Below are positions 1-12,551 of a stretch of 64,000 bases of DNA, piece after piece. The DNA lies in assembly GCF_032854445.1 (NCBI RefSeq), contig NC_088300.1:34951608-35015607 (forward strand). The letters are read 5' to 3'. Under the pieces are notes generated by a model. It saw only the letters and a list, made by a program, of their open reading frames with translations. It was not told the DNA's origin and ran no database searches. The DNA comes from Liolophura sinensis (Eukaryota; Mollusca; Polyplacophora; Chitonida; Chitonidae). Positions within the stretch are counted from its first letter, which is position 1. The number at the start of each line of letters is the position of its first letter. A program made the position numbers and the translations under genes.

Positions 1-375
1 AGTCTTTAGGCCTCCGACAGCCACTATACATCTGAGTCGTTATACGCGCATGAGGGCCGTTATAGGTCAAAAGTCGTTATATACGCCTGAAAGCCATTAT
101 ACGTCTGAGCGTCATTATATATGTCTAAGAGCCATTATATGTCTGAGGGACGTTTTATGTCTGAGAGCCGTTATACATGTATGAGCCGTTATGCGTCTGA
201 GAGACGTTTTATGTTTGAGAGACGTTATACGTCTGAAACCTTTCATACTTCTGAGAACCGTTATATATGTGTGTGAGAGTCTTTATACGTATGAGAGCCT
301 TTAGACCTCTGACAGCCTGTTATATAAGTCTGAAAGCCTTTATAAGTCTGAGAGCCATTATACATTATACATATG
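1..375. repeat. 18-bp minisatellite
   Basis: About 20 diverged tandem copies of a unit near GTCTGAGAGCCGTTATAC. It runs off the left edge of the window. The small open frames here are by-products of the repeat. Confidence 0.85.
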
Positions 376-1528
376 AAGAAGGAGCCATAAAGTGACCACC
401 ATCTCCAGGTTCCGACACCATCCTGACAAGTGGACATAACAGCCGGCGATGCCCAAGTACATAACCAGGAGCACATGTATAGCAGTAACAATAATTTTCC
501 AACATGTATGGATACACTCTTATAGCATTTCTGTTGTGCACATCTATAAGAAATATGGCATAGCAAGCGTAGCAAACTTATACAAATGTAAGTCAGGCCG
601 TACGGCACCTCAACAAGTATCATTTTCAAATATACTATACTTATGCCAGGCTACAAATGTATGATAGCCGTAGGTAATCAAAACGCACATGCCAACACCA
701 GCATTATTTCAACACTCTTTCATCTAGAGCTACAACGACAGTGTGATATTCCGTGCACGCGTGAACTCTTGACTTCTTCAGCGTCGTTTAGCACTTTATT
801 TAAATGATAAACACTATGCCAAAACACGACAAAGATAAGGAGCATTTTTGTTTCATGAATACTTAAGTATACTAAGGTCAACTATACGAAAGCAGTCAAT
901 ACGAAAAATAAATTTGCATAGTATAAAGCTAATTTCTCTTCTTTTACGCAGCGTAGAATTTAATTTTCACCACATGATTAATGGTCGTGTCTAAATCTAT
1001 CTCTTACCACCGCCTTTTGGTGTCCTTGACATAACAGATAATTACATAGTGGCGCAATAAATATATAAGTTTAACGAAAGTTTAAAGACGAAAAAAATAT
1101 ATTTATCTTATCACACATATATACGTACAGAGGTCATCCACAAAATACATTTTATATTATATTATATTGTAATATAATCCATATTTTTATCTTATGTAAA
1201 CACAGTACAGATAAAGTGTAAGAATTTAAAGTCCAAATCATAAATTACAATCGCTCCTGTCATGAATCAAACAATTTCTTTAATGGCATTTTACATTCTT
1301 GAGATTTTCATTCATTAAAACTTGGCCCAAAGTAAAATGTTAAAATAGTAGATTTTACCAATAACTTTTTCTGTCAAGCAGCCTGGGTAGAATATCATAT
1401 AAGCCTTCACCGGCAAGGTTCCGGTTGAGGGAAGGTAAATAGTATATTAATTAAATTCTCTTCTCTTTTTCGCCAGTCATGCATGTATAAAATTGACCGC
1501 CATCGTAGCAGTGAAACTTTAGGGTAGA
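376..1528. other. No gene or repeat recognised
   Basis: AT-rich sequence. The short open frames (longest 71 codons, 449-664) have no recognisable domain or splice context. Confidence 0.5.
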
Positions 1529-1728
1529 TTTATTTATTTATTTGATTAATGTTTTTCGTTGTACTCATAACCACGACCATAAGCAGGTTGCTTGAAGACC
1601 TGCCCATTCACGCACGGCTGGAGAGGAAGCCAGCATGAGCTGGGCTTGAACTCACAGCGACCGCATAAGTGGGAGGTTCCTGGATCATTGTTCTGCACGA
1701 GCACGCTAACCACTAGGCCGAGTGGTTT
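1529..1728 (-). repeat. SINE family A, diverged
   Basis: Read on the minus strand. The right end is a degraded tRNA-like head (CCACTAGGCCGAGTGG), followed by the box-B-like GAGTTCAAGCCC and core GCTGGCTTCCTCTCC. The left end is the ATTTAT-rich 3' tail. Confidence 0.8.
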
Positions 1729-2879
1729 AAGCCTACCCTAAATAATACGTCTTTCATTAACGGTACACATCATATTCAAAAGCCTACCTTAAAGGAATAC
1801 AGAATCGATTCTAGTGTGAGAGATAGGCATGTCCAGGCTTTGTTTTGTCTATATTGAATTTTAGGTATGATACATTTATTCAAGCGTGAACAATGCTGTA
1901 AGATTTAACCCAGGAAACCTTATCTCCACTGTCAGTCATTCAGCTTTGACCATGTATGCCTTTAAATGAATTATTGTATAAGACACTGTCTGTCCCTTTC
2001 GATCCGTCAAATTTCTTACATACTTACCATCCTATTTCCAGTTCGATTGTCATCAACGTCTAGCGGAATATCGTAGCTATTATGAATTTGCGCTTGATTC
2101 AAAATATACAACACCTGAACAAATTTGGGGAAAAAACAAGTGCAAATGCGCAATGGCTGCTGCGACATGCCGTAAGAAGTCGAGATCGTCTTGCCACTCT
2201 TTAAGTCATCAGCCCTTGCATGTTCAGAGACAGAATGTCAAAAATTTGACAGACCAACAGGCCGACCAACCAGCCGAACGAGCAGACAGACAGATGGACA
2301 GACGGATGGAGCCATTCATAGGCCTTTATATGCTGTGAAAATGTTGCATCTAAAATGCGAATGCTCATTTGCAGCTGGACATGACCTCATGCATATAGCG
2401 ACCACAGTGGTGAGAAGCACCTGATTCTTTGTGCAGCGCTAGCCACCCGGAAACGGAAGCCCCTCTTTCCTGACAGGTATGGCGTGGTTTCTCATAATTA
2501 TACGAGATAATGTCCTAAGAACGAAAAGAGTTGCTTCCCTTCAACCATATGTAAGCCTGCAACAGATGAGCAGATCAAAAAGTCACTTTAAGTTTGTATT
2601 ACATGTACATGTGTTCACTTATGCATGTTTCAAGCATGAACAGATAGAAGGGATCTAAATACCTAAAGGACTTAACGATCTGTGGCATTATGTGAAAATT
2701 AGTTAACAATCTGCATAACCTTCATAATAAATCAAGGTAAAAGAGTTTTACCACATTCAGCAGACAAAAATATCAAACAAATCATTAAACAGCCATGTAG
2801 GGAGGAATACGGTATCCCTGAGATGTACAAACAGTGTACTAGAATTCTGTTTTTATATATCTTTGTATATATACGTATG
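1729..2879. other. No gene recognised
   Basis: No convincing coding or repeat signal. The open frames at 2153-2424 include a CAGAC-rich stretch but show no domain. Confidence 0.45.
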
Positions 2880-2962
2880 CTTGGGTTTTAATATGAAAAC
2901 GAGGAGTCATTCGTTGTGTACATATATATTGTGTCTTCTTGTGGCAGGGCGAGGTCATGCGT
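2880..2962 (-). repeat. Fragment of a family-B-related SINE
   Basis: The stretch with ACGAGGAGTCATTCGTTGTG and TGTGTCTTCTTGTGGC matches 12592-12655 closely, so it is a fragment of the same dispersed repeat. Confidence 0.5.
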
Positions 2963-3090
2963 GAGTGAAGAAAATATTAAATTTTTTCTCTAAAAAGGTC
3001 AATTAACCTGAATCTGATGAGTAGTCTTATTGATGCTCACGGACCTGTGAAATAAGTGAAGTAAGTTCTGGGTAGCGCTACGCTCTAATA

Positions 3091-3447
3091 GGGGAGTTTC
3101 GAGTTTTTTCGTTGAAGGTAGAAAAAGTCCAACTGCATCATGTGGTCTGTCAAAAATGTTAGGCAACTATTTCTGAATACATTCACTATAACATGGGCGT
3201 CTGAAAAAAGTGTCATAAAAAGTAATTTAGAGTGGAGGAATGACAGAGAAGATTGAGAATCTGAATGTTTGTCAACTTGAAAAGTTCCTACAGGAAAGAG
3301 GTGTCATTTGTGCCTCTGGAAAATTGTGAGACAGGTAATCAGGAAAATAATGTCAATAAAGGTTGCTTAACATTTTTCACCATTCACGTGGCACTGTAGG
3401 ACTGTTTTTACCTTTGATGACGAAAGAGTTCCAACTCGAAACTCCCC
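3091..3447. mobile_element. MITE with TA target duplication (GGGGAGTTTCGAG ends)
   Basis: Non-autonomous DNA element of 357 bp. It starts GGGGAGTTTCGAGTT and ends AACTCGAAACTCCCC, flanked by TA on both sides. The inverted repeats extend inward past GAAGGTA / TACCTTTGATG. No coding capacity. Confidence 0.75.
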
Positions 3448-3594
3448 TATTGAGAATCTCCATGTATGTTAAAAAAAATGGACTTCACTGTACAGGCTGT
3501 CGACCAACCATGCAGTCACGGTAAGGTTGCTCTCACACTGGTATAATAATCTTAATTTCAGTACCAGTGTACTCTATCATACACCGTCTCAGCC

Positions 3595-3740
3595 TCAGTT
3601 CACTCTGTAAGAAAATAATCTGTTGATTTTTAGAAGAAAGTATGCTGTAAGAGTGATGCCAGAATGTATTCTTTTGTAATGATGTACCAATGTGTCTGTT
3701 AGTCTGTGTTGAAATATTAGTGGAATATTTGCGCTATATT
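3595..3740. repeat. Possible decayed MITE related to 4461-4714
   Basis: GTGATGCCAGAATGTATTC at 3653-3671 resembles the inner TIR of the element at 4461-4714. Borders are not clear. Confidence 0.3.
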
Positions 3741-3939
3741 TCACACAACAATCTGATGGAATGGCAGAAAATTTTCCCGCGTTAAACAGATAACATATAT
3801 TCTATTAAATTTAACAAATGAATTTTTAAAAGAAGATTTCTGAGAAAATTCCTTTGAGATATGAAATATAAAGCGATTCAACCTCGGATGGTATACTTTG
3901 CTTTCCGAAACAGCGATCGCTGCATGCAGGCATTTATTA

Positions 3940-4105
3940 TTATTTTTTTGATTGGTATTTAACGCCACTCTTGAGAATTTTTCATTTATATGATGGCGGT
4001 CAGATATATGGGTGAAGAAAACCGGAGATCCCGGAGTAAACCACAGACCTTTGACTGGTTTTTGACAAACCTCCTGACCCATACCCGCAGCTAGCACAAA
4101 CAGTG
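3940..4105 (-). repeat. SINE family A relative
   Basis: Contains TTTGATTGGTATTTAACGCC, then a segment like TGATGGCGGTCAG, AACCGGAGATCCCGGAG and AACCTCCTGACCCA. This is the plan of family A read from its 3' tail inward, but a distinct subfamily. The tRNA-like head is not recognisable. Confidence 0.6.
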
Positions 4106-4460
4106 TTAGCTTATTTATCAAACACTAAGCCAATGGTCAATGAGCCAGCCTGGGCGAACTGCAATAGATTATTACCAAAGAGAAATTTTTTTTAAATTTG
4201 TACCGACCACAACTTTGGACTTGAGAATGCTTGTCATTTTTTTTATTGGGGAAATAGCCTAGACAGGAACATGTGCTGTCAAAGAGAAATATGTTTTTGT
4301 TTCATGAATGAGGGTCTAGAATAAAATACTTTAATTATTGGCTGGAACGATTACCTTCTAATTCTGCATCTTGTTCTAACAAAGAATATGTATGCATTGT
4401 TGGGGTTTTACTTCGTACATAACAATTTTTCTGTAATATGACGACGAGAAGGAGTATGTA

Positions 4461-4714
4461 CACTTAAAAAATTAACCTCTTAATTTTAACAGAAAGTCTG
4501 TTGTCTGGGGGATGCCTGAATGTATTCAGATGTGGCAGCAAATTGTTCTGTTAAATATAACACACATATTCGATTAATTAAACACAAAGATTCTATCAGA
4601 CTAACAGATATTAATTGGAGTATGACGTAATATTGTTCTATAATAACAGAATACATTCTCGCATCACTCAGATAACAGACTTTCTGTTAAAATTCACAGA
4701 ATAATTATTGAGTG
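4461..4714. mobile_element. 254-bp MITE with 66-67-bp TIRs and TA duplication
   Basis: TIRs at 4461-4527 and 4649-4714 share AATTTTAACAGAAAGTCTGT. The ends are CACTTAAAAAATT and (complement of the right end) CACTCAATAATTA. TA lies on both flanks (4459-4460, 4715-4716), the target choice of Tc1/mariner-like transposases. Non-coding. Confidence 0.8.
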
Positions 4715-4734
4715 TATTTGTACTGTGTTTTCTA

Positions 4735-4885
4735 ATGGCAGAGCAAATCAATACCGCCAAAATGCTGCAGCCACTGAAGCATTATGCCGCAGGCGCCACA
4801 CATGACACCCCACCCAGCCACATTACACTGATAACGGGCCAGCAAGTCCTGTTTCCTGGAAATCCCCATGCAAGTGGTAGAGTGA
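4735..4885 (-). repeat. Fragment of a family-B-related SINE
   Basis: ACATGACACCCCACCCAGCC is shared with 12705-12725 (ACATGACACCCCACACAG), followed in both by CACATTA and CCAGTCC-type sequence. Confidence 0.55.
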
Positions 4886-5588
4886 AGATATGCCCGTTGT
4901 TTTCTTGGTGCATGATGATTTTGAAAGTTGCCTTGTACATTTAGCTGTCCATAGTTTGTGAGTGTGCCTTTTTGTTTTTGTTTTTTTTTATTATTTGGCA
5001 TTGTATAGAGTTTGTAGGTTAGCTTCATTTTTTTTCTGTAGATTGTATACAATTAAGCATAGGCCAATGTATAGAGGGTAGGCTGTTTTGATTGTATGTA
5101 CAGTCTTTCAGCACTACTGACACGGGCACCTGTTGTTTATGCCAATTGCTGTGAACTGCAACACAGCACACCTAATTGTCTATAGAATAACAAATTAGGT
5201 TCCCTGTCGGTGTCGCCTTGCACGAAGTTTTACACGTACAATCAATACCTGTTACTGTTTGTTTACCATGGAAGAGTCCGAGGATTCCCTGGATTCTGGC
5301 GTTGTTAATCTAACATAGAATATCAGCCAAACACTCTCCGATCGGGCAAACGTCGAGCTAACTCAATGAACCAGGATATGGCAGGCAAAAAAAAGTCGGC
5401 CTGGTTCTTCATCTCTTTCCGCTATCAAGGGAACTACTGCGTTTATGAAAGAGATTGGTAATTAGCTTTTTGACCAAACCAAACTCACTGATGTTAGCTG
5501 AAGCTTTGAAGCAGGTTATTAATGGCACCATAAAATCTGCCAAGCGATTGACTGCTGCTAATTTGGCTACTGAATGTAATGATACCAG

Positions 5589-5789
5589 TGCGGTCGCTGT
5601 GAGTTCAAGTCCAGCTTATGCTGGCTTCCTCTCCCGCCGTAAGTGGGAAGATCTTCCAGCAACCTGCGGATGGTCGTGGGGTTTCCCCCGGGCTTTGCCC
5701 GATTTCCACCCACCATAATGCTGGCCGCCGTCGTATAAGTTAAATATTCTTGAGTACGGCGTAAAACGCCAATCAAATAAATAAATAAA
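5589..5789 (+). repeat. SINE family A, 5'-truncated, with perfect 12-bp target duplication
   Basis: Begins within the box B region (GAGTTCAAGTCC) and ends in the AATAAATAAATAA tail. The flanking direct repeat TAATGATACCAG occurs at 5577-5588 and 5790-5801. It is inserted into ORF1 of the Jockey-like element. Confidence 0.95.
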
Positions 5790-6142
5790 TAATGATACCA
5801 GACAAACCCAGTTCCCTCTCGCCTATACTGAAATTATGGGAATTGACCTCAGATGCTTTCAGGATGAGAAAACAGTTGTAAAAGCGGCAATTTATGGTTT
5901 GGCTGACCATTTTGATGAAAATGAAATAAAAGAGTATTTGTCAAGGTATAATGTAATACATGTTGAGCCCATGCTTCGCAGAGATAAGTAGCTGTCTGTG
6001 TACGTTGTGTTATACTTTGAGTCTTTGCCTGAGGTAGTCAATATTGCACCAGCAGTTTGCTGTAAAAGAATATATTCCGCGTGTGGTGAGTTGTTTTTGG
6101 TGTCAGAGAATGGGTCACATAGCAGGTGAGTGCAAGATTAGT

Positions 6143-6380
6143 TATTTATTCATTTATTTATTCCATTGGTGTTTTACGCAAGAGTATTTCACATATACGA
6201 CGACGACCCGCATTATGGTGGGGGGTTACCGGGCAGAGTCCGGGAGAAAGCCACAACCATCCGCAGGTTGCTGTGCAGACCTTCCCACCTATGGCCGGAG
6301 AGGAAACCAACATAAGCTGGACTTGAACTCATAGCGACCACATTGATGAGACGCTTCTGGGTCCTTACACTGCACGAAAA
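6143..6380 (-). repeat. SINE family A inserted in the zinc-knuckle region
   Basis: From left: TTATTTAT-rich tail, GGTGTTTTACGC, GACGACGACCCGCATTATGG, ACCATCCGCAGGTTGCTG, GAGCTGG-like core, and a partial tRNA-like head near CTGGGTCCTTACACTGC. It separates two Cys clusters of the retrotransposon ORF1. Confidence 0.9.
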
Positions 6381-6805
6381 CTATGCTTACTCAGATTGCC
6401 CTAATATGGATTTACCTAAATATTGTAACTACATAGATAACCACTCTGCGGCCATCGGTGGCTGTCCAGTACAAAAAGAGGCCAACAAAGCCCAGTTTAT
6501 CAAAACCACCCAGAGTTTGTGTTTCGAAGAGGCATTAAGAATTGTCAGAACCGACTCCCAGAAATCTCAAGAAGCCTCCTCGAAACAGCATGAATTAGGC
6601 ACTACAGTCCAGAAAAGTCGTCCCATCTCATCTCGCCTCCCAGGGATGTGACCCTATAAGCGTCCCTACTCGTGTGACGCACCTACAGAAACAGCAAGTA
6701 CATCTAAATCTTCTTTACAGTTCGATGAGCTGTCGTTATATTTAAAATTTATAATTGATATTTATAACCCATGTACTCTCATAGATTGTCATGAATTATC
6801 TACTG

Positions 6806-8650
6806 TGATAATTGCTGTACAAGGTCCGACGATTGTCTGTGGGTGATTTCAATGCTCATAACCACCTATGGAGGAGTATTGACAATGCTGTAAATGGACG
6901 AATCGTGAAGGACTTTACCGATGAGCACAATCTGGTTGTTCTTAAAACAGGCACTGGGACAAGAATTCATATTCGTAGTGCTAATCTTTCCTGCCTTGAT
7001 TTTACACTATGCTCTCCTGAGATTAGTGCTGGATATGTGTGGTCGGTTGATAAGCTATCCCGATGTCCCAATGACCACGATCTGGTTCATATCCGTATTT
7101 CTCAGTCATTGTATTCAAATGCTGCTAGAAGCCCTGCAAGATGAAAGATTGGACGACTTTTAGTAAATCTCTAAGATGTGTGGAGGAAGTAATGTTGCGA
7201 ATGAAGATGTCGATGTCTTCAGCAACAATGTTATATTCACAGAGCTGATGAGCATTCTGGCCACCCAACACCTTCGGTGCTCTGGAGGAATGAGGACTGT
7301 GAAGAGGATTTTAAAGCCCGCAATAATGGGGAAAAAACAGAGCTAAGCGTACGTTACTTCATGTTGACACTGTAATCTCTAAACCCCAAAAAGTTAACAC
7401 AACTCAAAAGACTTCTAATAGTAATAACAGCTCTCCGGGGGGAGATGGCGTACATAACTATGTTTCGTAATGTGCCTGAATCCTTTTTAAACATATTATT
7501 GCTTCTTTTTCAATCGTGTATGGGGTTCCATGACAATGCCTGTAGTTTAGCCTAAGGTTGTTGTTGTCCCTGTCCCGTCAAAACGTTGTCATACCGCCCT
7601 GTATCCTTAACCAGACTAATGGAATATGCAAACTAATGGAATGTATTGTTAATGATCGACTCACATGCTATCTGGAAGATTCAACACTTCTTTCCCTTGC
7701 AGAAAGACTTTCGAACGGAAGCGTCGTACAACTGACCATGTTTTAAGATTAGAAAACGATCTTAAAATCGCATTACCTAATGAAGAATATAATCTTGCAG
7801 TTTTCTTAGATGTGGAGAAGGCCTATGACATGGTATGGAGACGGGGTCTTCAAATGAAAACGATGAATATAGGAGGTAAGGTCCTAGCATGAGTGAATAA
7901 CTCTCTGTCCGACAGGAAAATATCAGTCCGTGTTGCTAGAGAATTTTCCCAGTCTATTTCTAACGTGAATGGAACTCCCCAGGGCAGTGTGATATCACAC
8001 AGGGCAGTGTGATATCACCTCTTTAATTCGATTTAATGATAAATGCCCTTCCTGATGTGGTACATCCAAAGGTTAAGACTGCTTTAAACAAAGCAGTCTG
8101 GATATCGTCCAAATGTTTTCAATTGGCGCATAAATACCTCCAGTTCCAGTTTTAATTCATTGTTTGAATGGTGAGGTAAGTGAGGCTTAAAGTTTTCTCC
8201 CAGTAAGTCTGAAGCTGTGATTTTTTTACCCGCAAGCGTCTAGTTTCAGACATTCTCACTAGGCTCGATAATTATTCTCCTAAATATGTCGCTGCATTTA
8301 AATATTTAGGCATATGGCCAGATAAGTCCCTTACTTGGAATAAGCATATTAACTGGATTACTGTGAAATATTCAAAGGCAATGAATTTATTGAGGTCTCT
8401 ATCCGGTTCATCTTTGTTTTTTTGTTTTTGTTTTTTTTTTTTTGTATAGGGCGCTTATCCTTTCTAGGCTAGATTACTGTTGTGAAGTGTACGGCTCAGC
8501 TTCTCGGTCACGAAAAGGTATGCTGAGCAGTATACAGTATAGAGCCCTTTGTATTTGTACAGGTGTGATTAAGGGCACCTCGTTACGTGTTTTACAGTTA
8601 GCCTGTAGTGAAAATGCCGGCAATTTGACAAAAATCAAGAACATTTAAAC
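6806..8650 (+). pseudogene. ORF2 (endonuclease and reverse transcriptase) of the Jockey-like element, broken
   Basis: Endonuclease part: GDFNAHNHLW (6843-6872) after a one-base insertion, then LDFTLCSPE and NDHDLVHIRIS, like the metal-dependent exonuclease/endonuclease/phosphatase fold. RT part: FLDVEKAYDMVW (7803-7838, motif A Asp), TPQGSV near 7973-7995, FKYLGIWPDKSLTWNKHI (about 8300), and YRALILSRLDYCCEVYGSAS (8445). A local 20-bp duplication in the PQG box shifts the frame. An intact FADD box is not visible. A poly-T stretch lies at 8418-8443. Confidence 0.85.
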
Positions 8651-9006
8651 ATGCCCTTCACTTAAATGCATCAGACGGTAATCCTGCCTCTCAGCTGCAC
8701 CGACCTTCTTGTGATGACTGTTTGTAGAAAGAGCGGGATGACAAGAACTTAAGTGTTCGGGCGAGAGAAGTTCCTGAAGATGTTAGAGTACATCTTGGTT
8801 TATTGGAGGAAGTTAGGCATTTGCCATGTTCTATATTTATGTACCGGCTTGCATGAGTGTATAGGTAAGTCTGATAAAGTTAATTTAATTTATGCGTCAT
8901 TTAAAGACTACATGTCTAATAACTGGTTTACTTTTGTGAGTGTGTTTTCAGATGCTTTTCAATGCCAGGAGACCGGAATGTGTGGTGTGGAATTTGTTAT
9001 CCTTTA

Positions 9007-10307
9007 AATATCCTTAAACTACTCAAAAACCGTAAACAAAGTATTTTCACGTATTCACAGATGAATGGCATGTTTAATTTTCACATGAGCGTTTTCATGG
9101 TAACACAATCTACCCATTGAAATGGTTACGTGTATGATTATACTACGAATGAAAATTGAAAATATTGTATATACCTGGCTTTACAGAAAAAGATATTAAT
9201 CAAATGGAAGCGTAGCTGAAGCAAAATACCTTAAAAGATACACATGAACATGTCCGATCGTATGTCAATAGTAGAATGTTATATTTTATATATGATAAAG
9301 AGTAATCACATGGTTATACACAACTAAAACTGGTGAAATAAAAACGGCTATTTGATCACTCTACTAGACATGCCACATAGTTTCTACAGAACACCAGTCA
9401 GTATTCCGGAGAAAACATTGGAAATGATTTACTGAAAACGTCAATGTTATAAAAAGGATGTCAATGTTATAAAAAGGATGCCGGTCTCTGTTTTCACAAA
9501 ATCGTAAGCGCGTATATTCCCACCATATACATGAAACTCGTTTATGGATAAGACCAGTGCGTTCAAATAAAAATATCAGGTTGTTTGCACATTAATGTGT
9601 GTGTTTTTATAAATACATGTCATGCGTCGTTAATATTTGCAATGTAGCGAATTTTTAGTTCACCTTATATTTATTTCTATATTTGAATATTGTTCTCAGA
9701 TCAGAAAAGGATAAATTATTCCAAAGTAGCATATATCTAAAATCAGATAGCAGGCAAATGTTTGGGGATTTATTTTACAAAGAATCGAGTGACTGGGTTT
9801 CTTTTGGTTTACATTGTATACATACTGATTTCAATTTAAAGAATGCTAAATCACGATAATTAAGAGATTTCTGAAATTGTCTAAAATTTGTCTTATTTAA
9901 GAAAAACATAAATTTTGTGCAACTCATACAAATTATTTCCATTATGATTAAGCTTTAGTAAAAGTTATATTCAAATATCTCAATAAGAAAAGGTGACGAA
10001 AATGTGAAAGGAAGCTATTGCGACCACACGCCTTATGTGTATACACGCTTTTTCAGAATAAACGGCAGTTTCATATAGTACGGGCAATAAGAAAAAGATA
10101 CTGAGATATGTCATGATCTCAGTTTCCTATAATACGACATGTAGCATAGACAAATCGATCATATACATGTACTTAGGAATCAGTATTTATTACACACTGT
10201 TAACTAACAAAATTCTTGAATTCTTTCTTCTACAATTAGTTTACACACACTGCAAATTCTACACGTTCATTGCGAGTTTACACATGCAACACGTGTCTTC
10301 ACTTATT
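9007..10307. other. No gene recognised
   Basis: AT-rich. A perfect 21-bp tandem duplication (unit containing TGTCAATGTTATAAAAAGGA) lies at about 9439-9480. Otherwise nothing supported. Confidence 0.5.
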
Positions 10308-10425
10308 TATTTATTTTATTTATGGTTTATGCCCTATTGAAAATATTTCCCTTATACGCAGAGACCATACAATATTATGGGGAATTCGAACTCATAACTA
10401 TTCGCAGGTTGATGGTACACCACCT
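10308..10425 (-). repeat. SINE family A relative, diverged
   Basis: TTTATTTATTTTATTTATGG, GAAAATATTTCCCTTATACG, TATTATGGGG and ATTCGCAGGTTG follow the family-A order from tail inward, with many differences. Confidence 0.55.
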
Positions 10426-10482
10426 ACCGCCTGTCTTTAGTATGAGCGACCAATACTCTGATCTGCATTCAAAAAGTTTATT

Positions 10483-10663
10483 GCTGCAGATTGTTCTGTT
10501 AAATATAACACACATATTCTTTAATTCAACATAAACATTCTGTTAGACTAACAGGACATTATGTTGAATATGACAGAATATTGTGTTATAAGAACAGAAT
10601 ACCTTCTAGCATCACTCAGACAACAGACTTCCTGTTAAAATTAACAAATTAATTTTTTGGGTG
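10483..10663. mobile_element. Truncated copy of the 254-bp MITE
   Basis: Matches 4536-4714 nearly base for base (ATTGTTCTGTTAAATATAAC, AACAGACTTCCTGTTAAAAT), but lacks the left TIR and ends TTGGGTG instead of TTGAGTG. Confidence 0.8.
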
Positions 10664-10855
10664 TGCCTTTTTAAATTATTCTATACCAGTGACGTCTAAT
10701 AATTTATTACTATCATAATAGAATTTTTGTAGCTAATTTTGCTTAACCTATGGTGTTAACCGCGTGCACGTTGATTACGTTTTAAGCATAGACTTTTACA
10801 TAAACAGTTAGAATAAAACCCTAACTGAGGTAAATTGACCAGTGGCTGGATTTCT

Positions 10856-10948
10856 TACCAAGTATCACATTTACCAAGTATCACATTTACCAAGTATCAC
10901 ATTTACCAAGTATCACATTTACCAAGTATCACATTTACCAAGTATCAC
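10856..10948. repeat. 16-bp minisatellite
   Basis: About six near-identical tandem copies of TACCAAGTATCACATT. The uniformity suggests recent expansion. Confidence 0.95.
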
Positions 10949-11204
10949 ACTGTCGTCACTGCTAGGGTTTACCTTTATGTCTGTAAGATTTTTTTATTAT
11001 ATTATATATAAGAGTGAACTAAGCCCTGAGTGAATCACAGGTACTTGAAGCAAGTGTACTAAATCAACGAGTAGGAGTCTACCTCCAAACTCTTCATGTG
11101 ATATTCTGACATTCATTTGTGGGCCCAAAAGATAAAGCAAAAATGAGGAGGACAACCATTTATATAGCACTATAATAGTATGGAATAGTAGTCAGTTAGT
11201 AGGA

Positions 11205-11262
11205 ATGAATGAATGAATGGTTATGGTTTAACGCCACATCGGCAATATTTCAGCCATACAGT
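11205..11262 (-). repeat. SINE fragment (third family)
   Basis: GGTTTAACGCCACATCGGCA and ATATTTCAGCCATAC after an AATGAATGAATG stretch look like the 3' end of another mollusc-type SINE. Too short to classify. Confidence 0.4.
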
Positions 11263-12549
11263 AAGTAGGAAGGCTCTTTTATGTTATTATAGGTCTATAG
11301 GCTATACACAGCTAAACTTGCGTTCGCCCATGGAAAGATCTTACTTACTTCAAATTAATATCGTGAACTGCCCCAAAATTGATCAGCAGTGAAAAGTGGA
11401 AGTCCAATATTGTATTGGAAGTCTAATACAACTTTCTAGAGCGTTTGTTTTTTATTGAATGAAATTTCGAATTTTCAAATTAAAAGGTTTATAAAAAGTT
11501 TAAAAAAAGATTGTGTTCAAGGTAGGTGTATTACAGTTCTCAGATGGCATCTCCAGCCTTGGGTTTTAGGACTGTGCCTTTCTGGTCTTACATTGCTTAC
11601 ACCACCCAATAGATTGTACAGCATGTTGAGCTATATACTAGATAAGTTTATACAGATGACTTCATATAAATTGCTATTTTCTTTTTTAGACCGCCCTGCA
11701 CAACCAAACTGTAAAAAACGTTTTAGGCCTGTAGCATGTAGCCTTCGTGTGCTCGTGATTTAAAGCACAAGTATAGATCATTCTGTTTAATGGATATTTC
11801 TTTTGTCAAGAATATTCTTTGAAAAGGTCGTTAATTGAAATCAAATTGTGAAACAGTTTATTTTTTCTGAAATCACTGCTATTTGCATAAAAAACAATGT
11901 TTTCTAGTTAATTAAAAAATGTACCCCCTGAGGTGTGAGTCGAGTGCATGGGCACCGGTTTATTACCGCCCCACGGTGGTCTAACGCTGACTTCTGACGG
12001 GTTGATCGTGCACATATCCGTTTGCACGGCTGTGTCTAGAATCAGCCACAGCTCACGTGACAGCCCAAAATGTGTCACTCTGTATCGCTTCTCATATATT
12101 CTAAATGTCAACACATTCTGTTAATACAGATGTCACTATTTACTTTATGCTGACAGATCATGCGATGTGTGGTATAATAGGGAGATGTTGCACTTCTGAT
12201 TACCGCATGACATCTGCATGCGAACACTGCCTTTACACACCCGCGCCGTATTCCCTGAACTGAACCCAAAGGTTATGTGTCGCATGTCTTATCAATGTGC
12301 ACGTATTTATTCCTCTACTAGAAAACAGCTTTTGAAATACACCTCACTGGCATATTCAAATATCAGTACCCATGACTAGACATGATTTTTAAACCATATA
12401 TATGGTCTGTTATACATCGCAGATTCTTATCAACGGATAGACAAAAAATCCCTTGTTAGTTTAGTAAAAAAAAAAAATTACTCAAATACACGGCAAATGT
12501 TAACGTTTAATTTTAGGTATCATTTTATATACGTATATATGTATATGTA
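11263..12549. other. No gene recognised
   Basis: AT-rich. The open frame 11455-11763 (102 codons) shows no domain. Confidence 0.45.
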
Positions 12550-12551
12550 TG

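Larger units (their letters stand above)
5268..6650 (+). pseudogene. ORF1 (zinc-knuckle protein) of the Jockey-like element, broken
   Basis: Starts at a plausible ATG (5268). Frame-shifted pieces include a zinc knuckle CFWCQRMGHIAGEC (CX2CX4HX4C, near 6090-6132). Beyond a SINE comes a second Cys/His cluster (YCNYIDNHSAAIGGC, about 6418-6475). The product would be the nucleic-acid-binding partner of the element's RNA. SINEs at 5589-5789 and about 6143-6380 interrupt it, and there is an early stop near 5318. Confidence 0.75.
5268..8800 (+). mobile_element. Jockey-like non-LTR retrotransposon, decayed, with two nested SINEs
   Basis: A degenerate two-ORF element: ORF1 with Cys-rich zinc knuckles (5268-6650), then an endonuclease plus reverse transcriptase ORF2 (about 6800-8650). 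Frames are broken by stops, indels and two SINE insertions. The order and motifs fit the Jockey/I superfamily. The 5' end and 3' tail are not identified. Confidence 0.85.
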
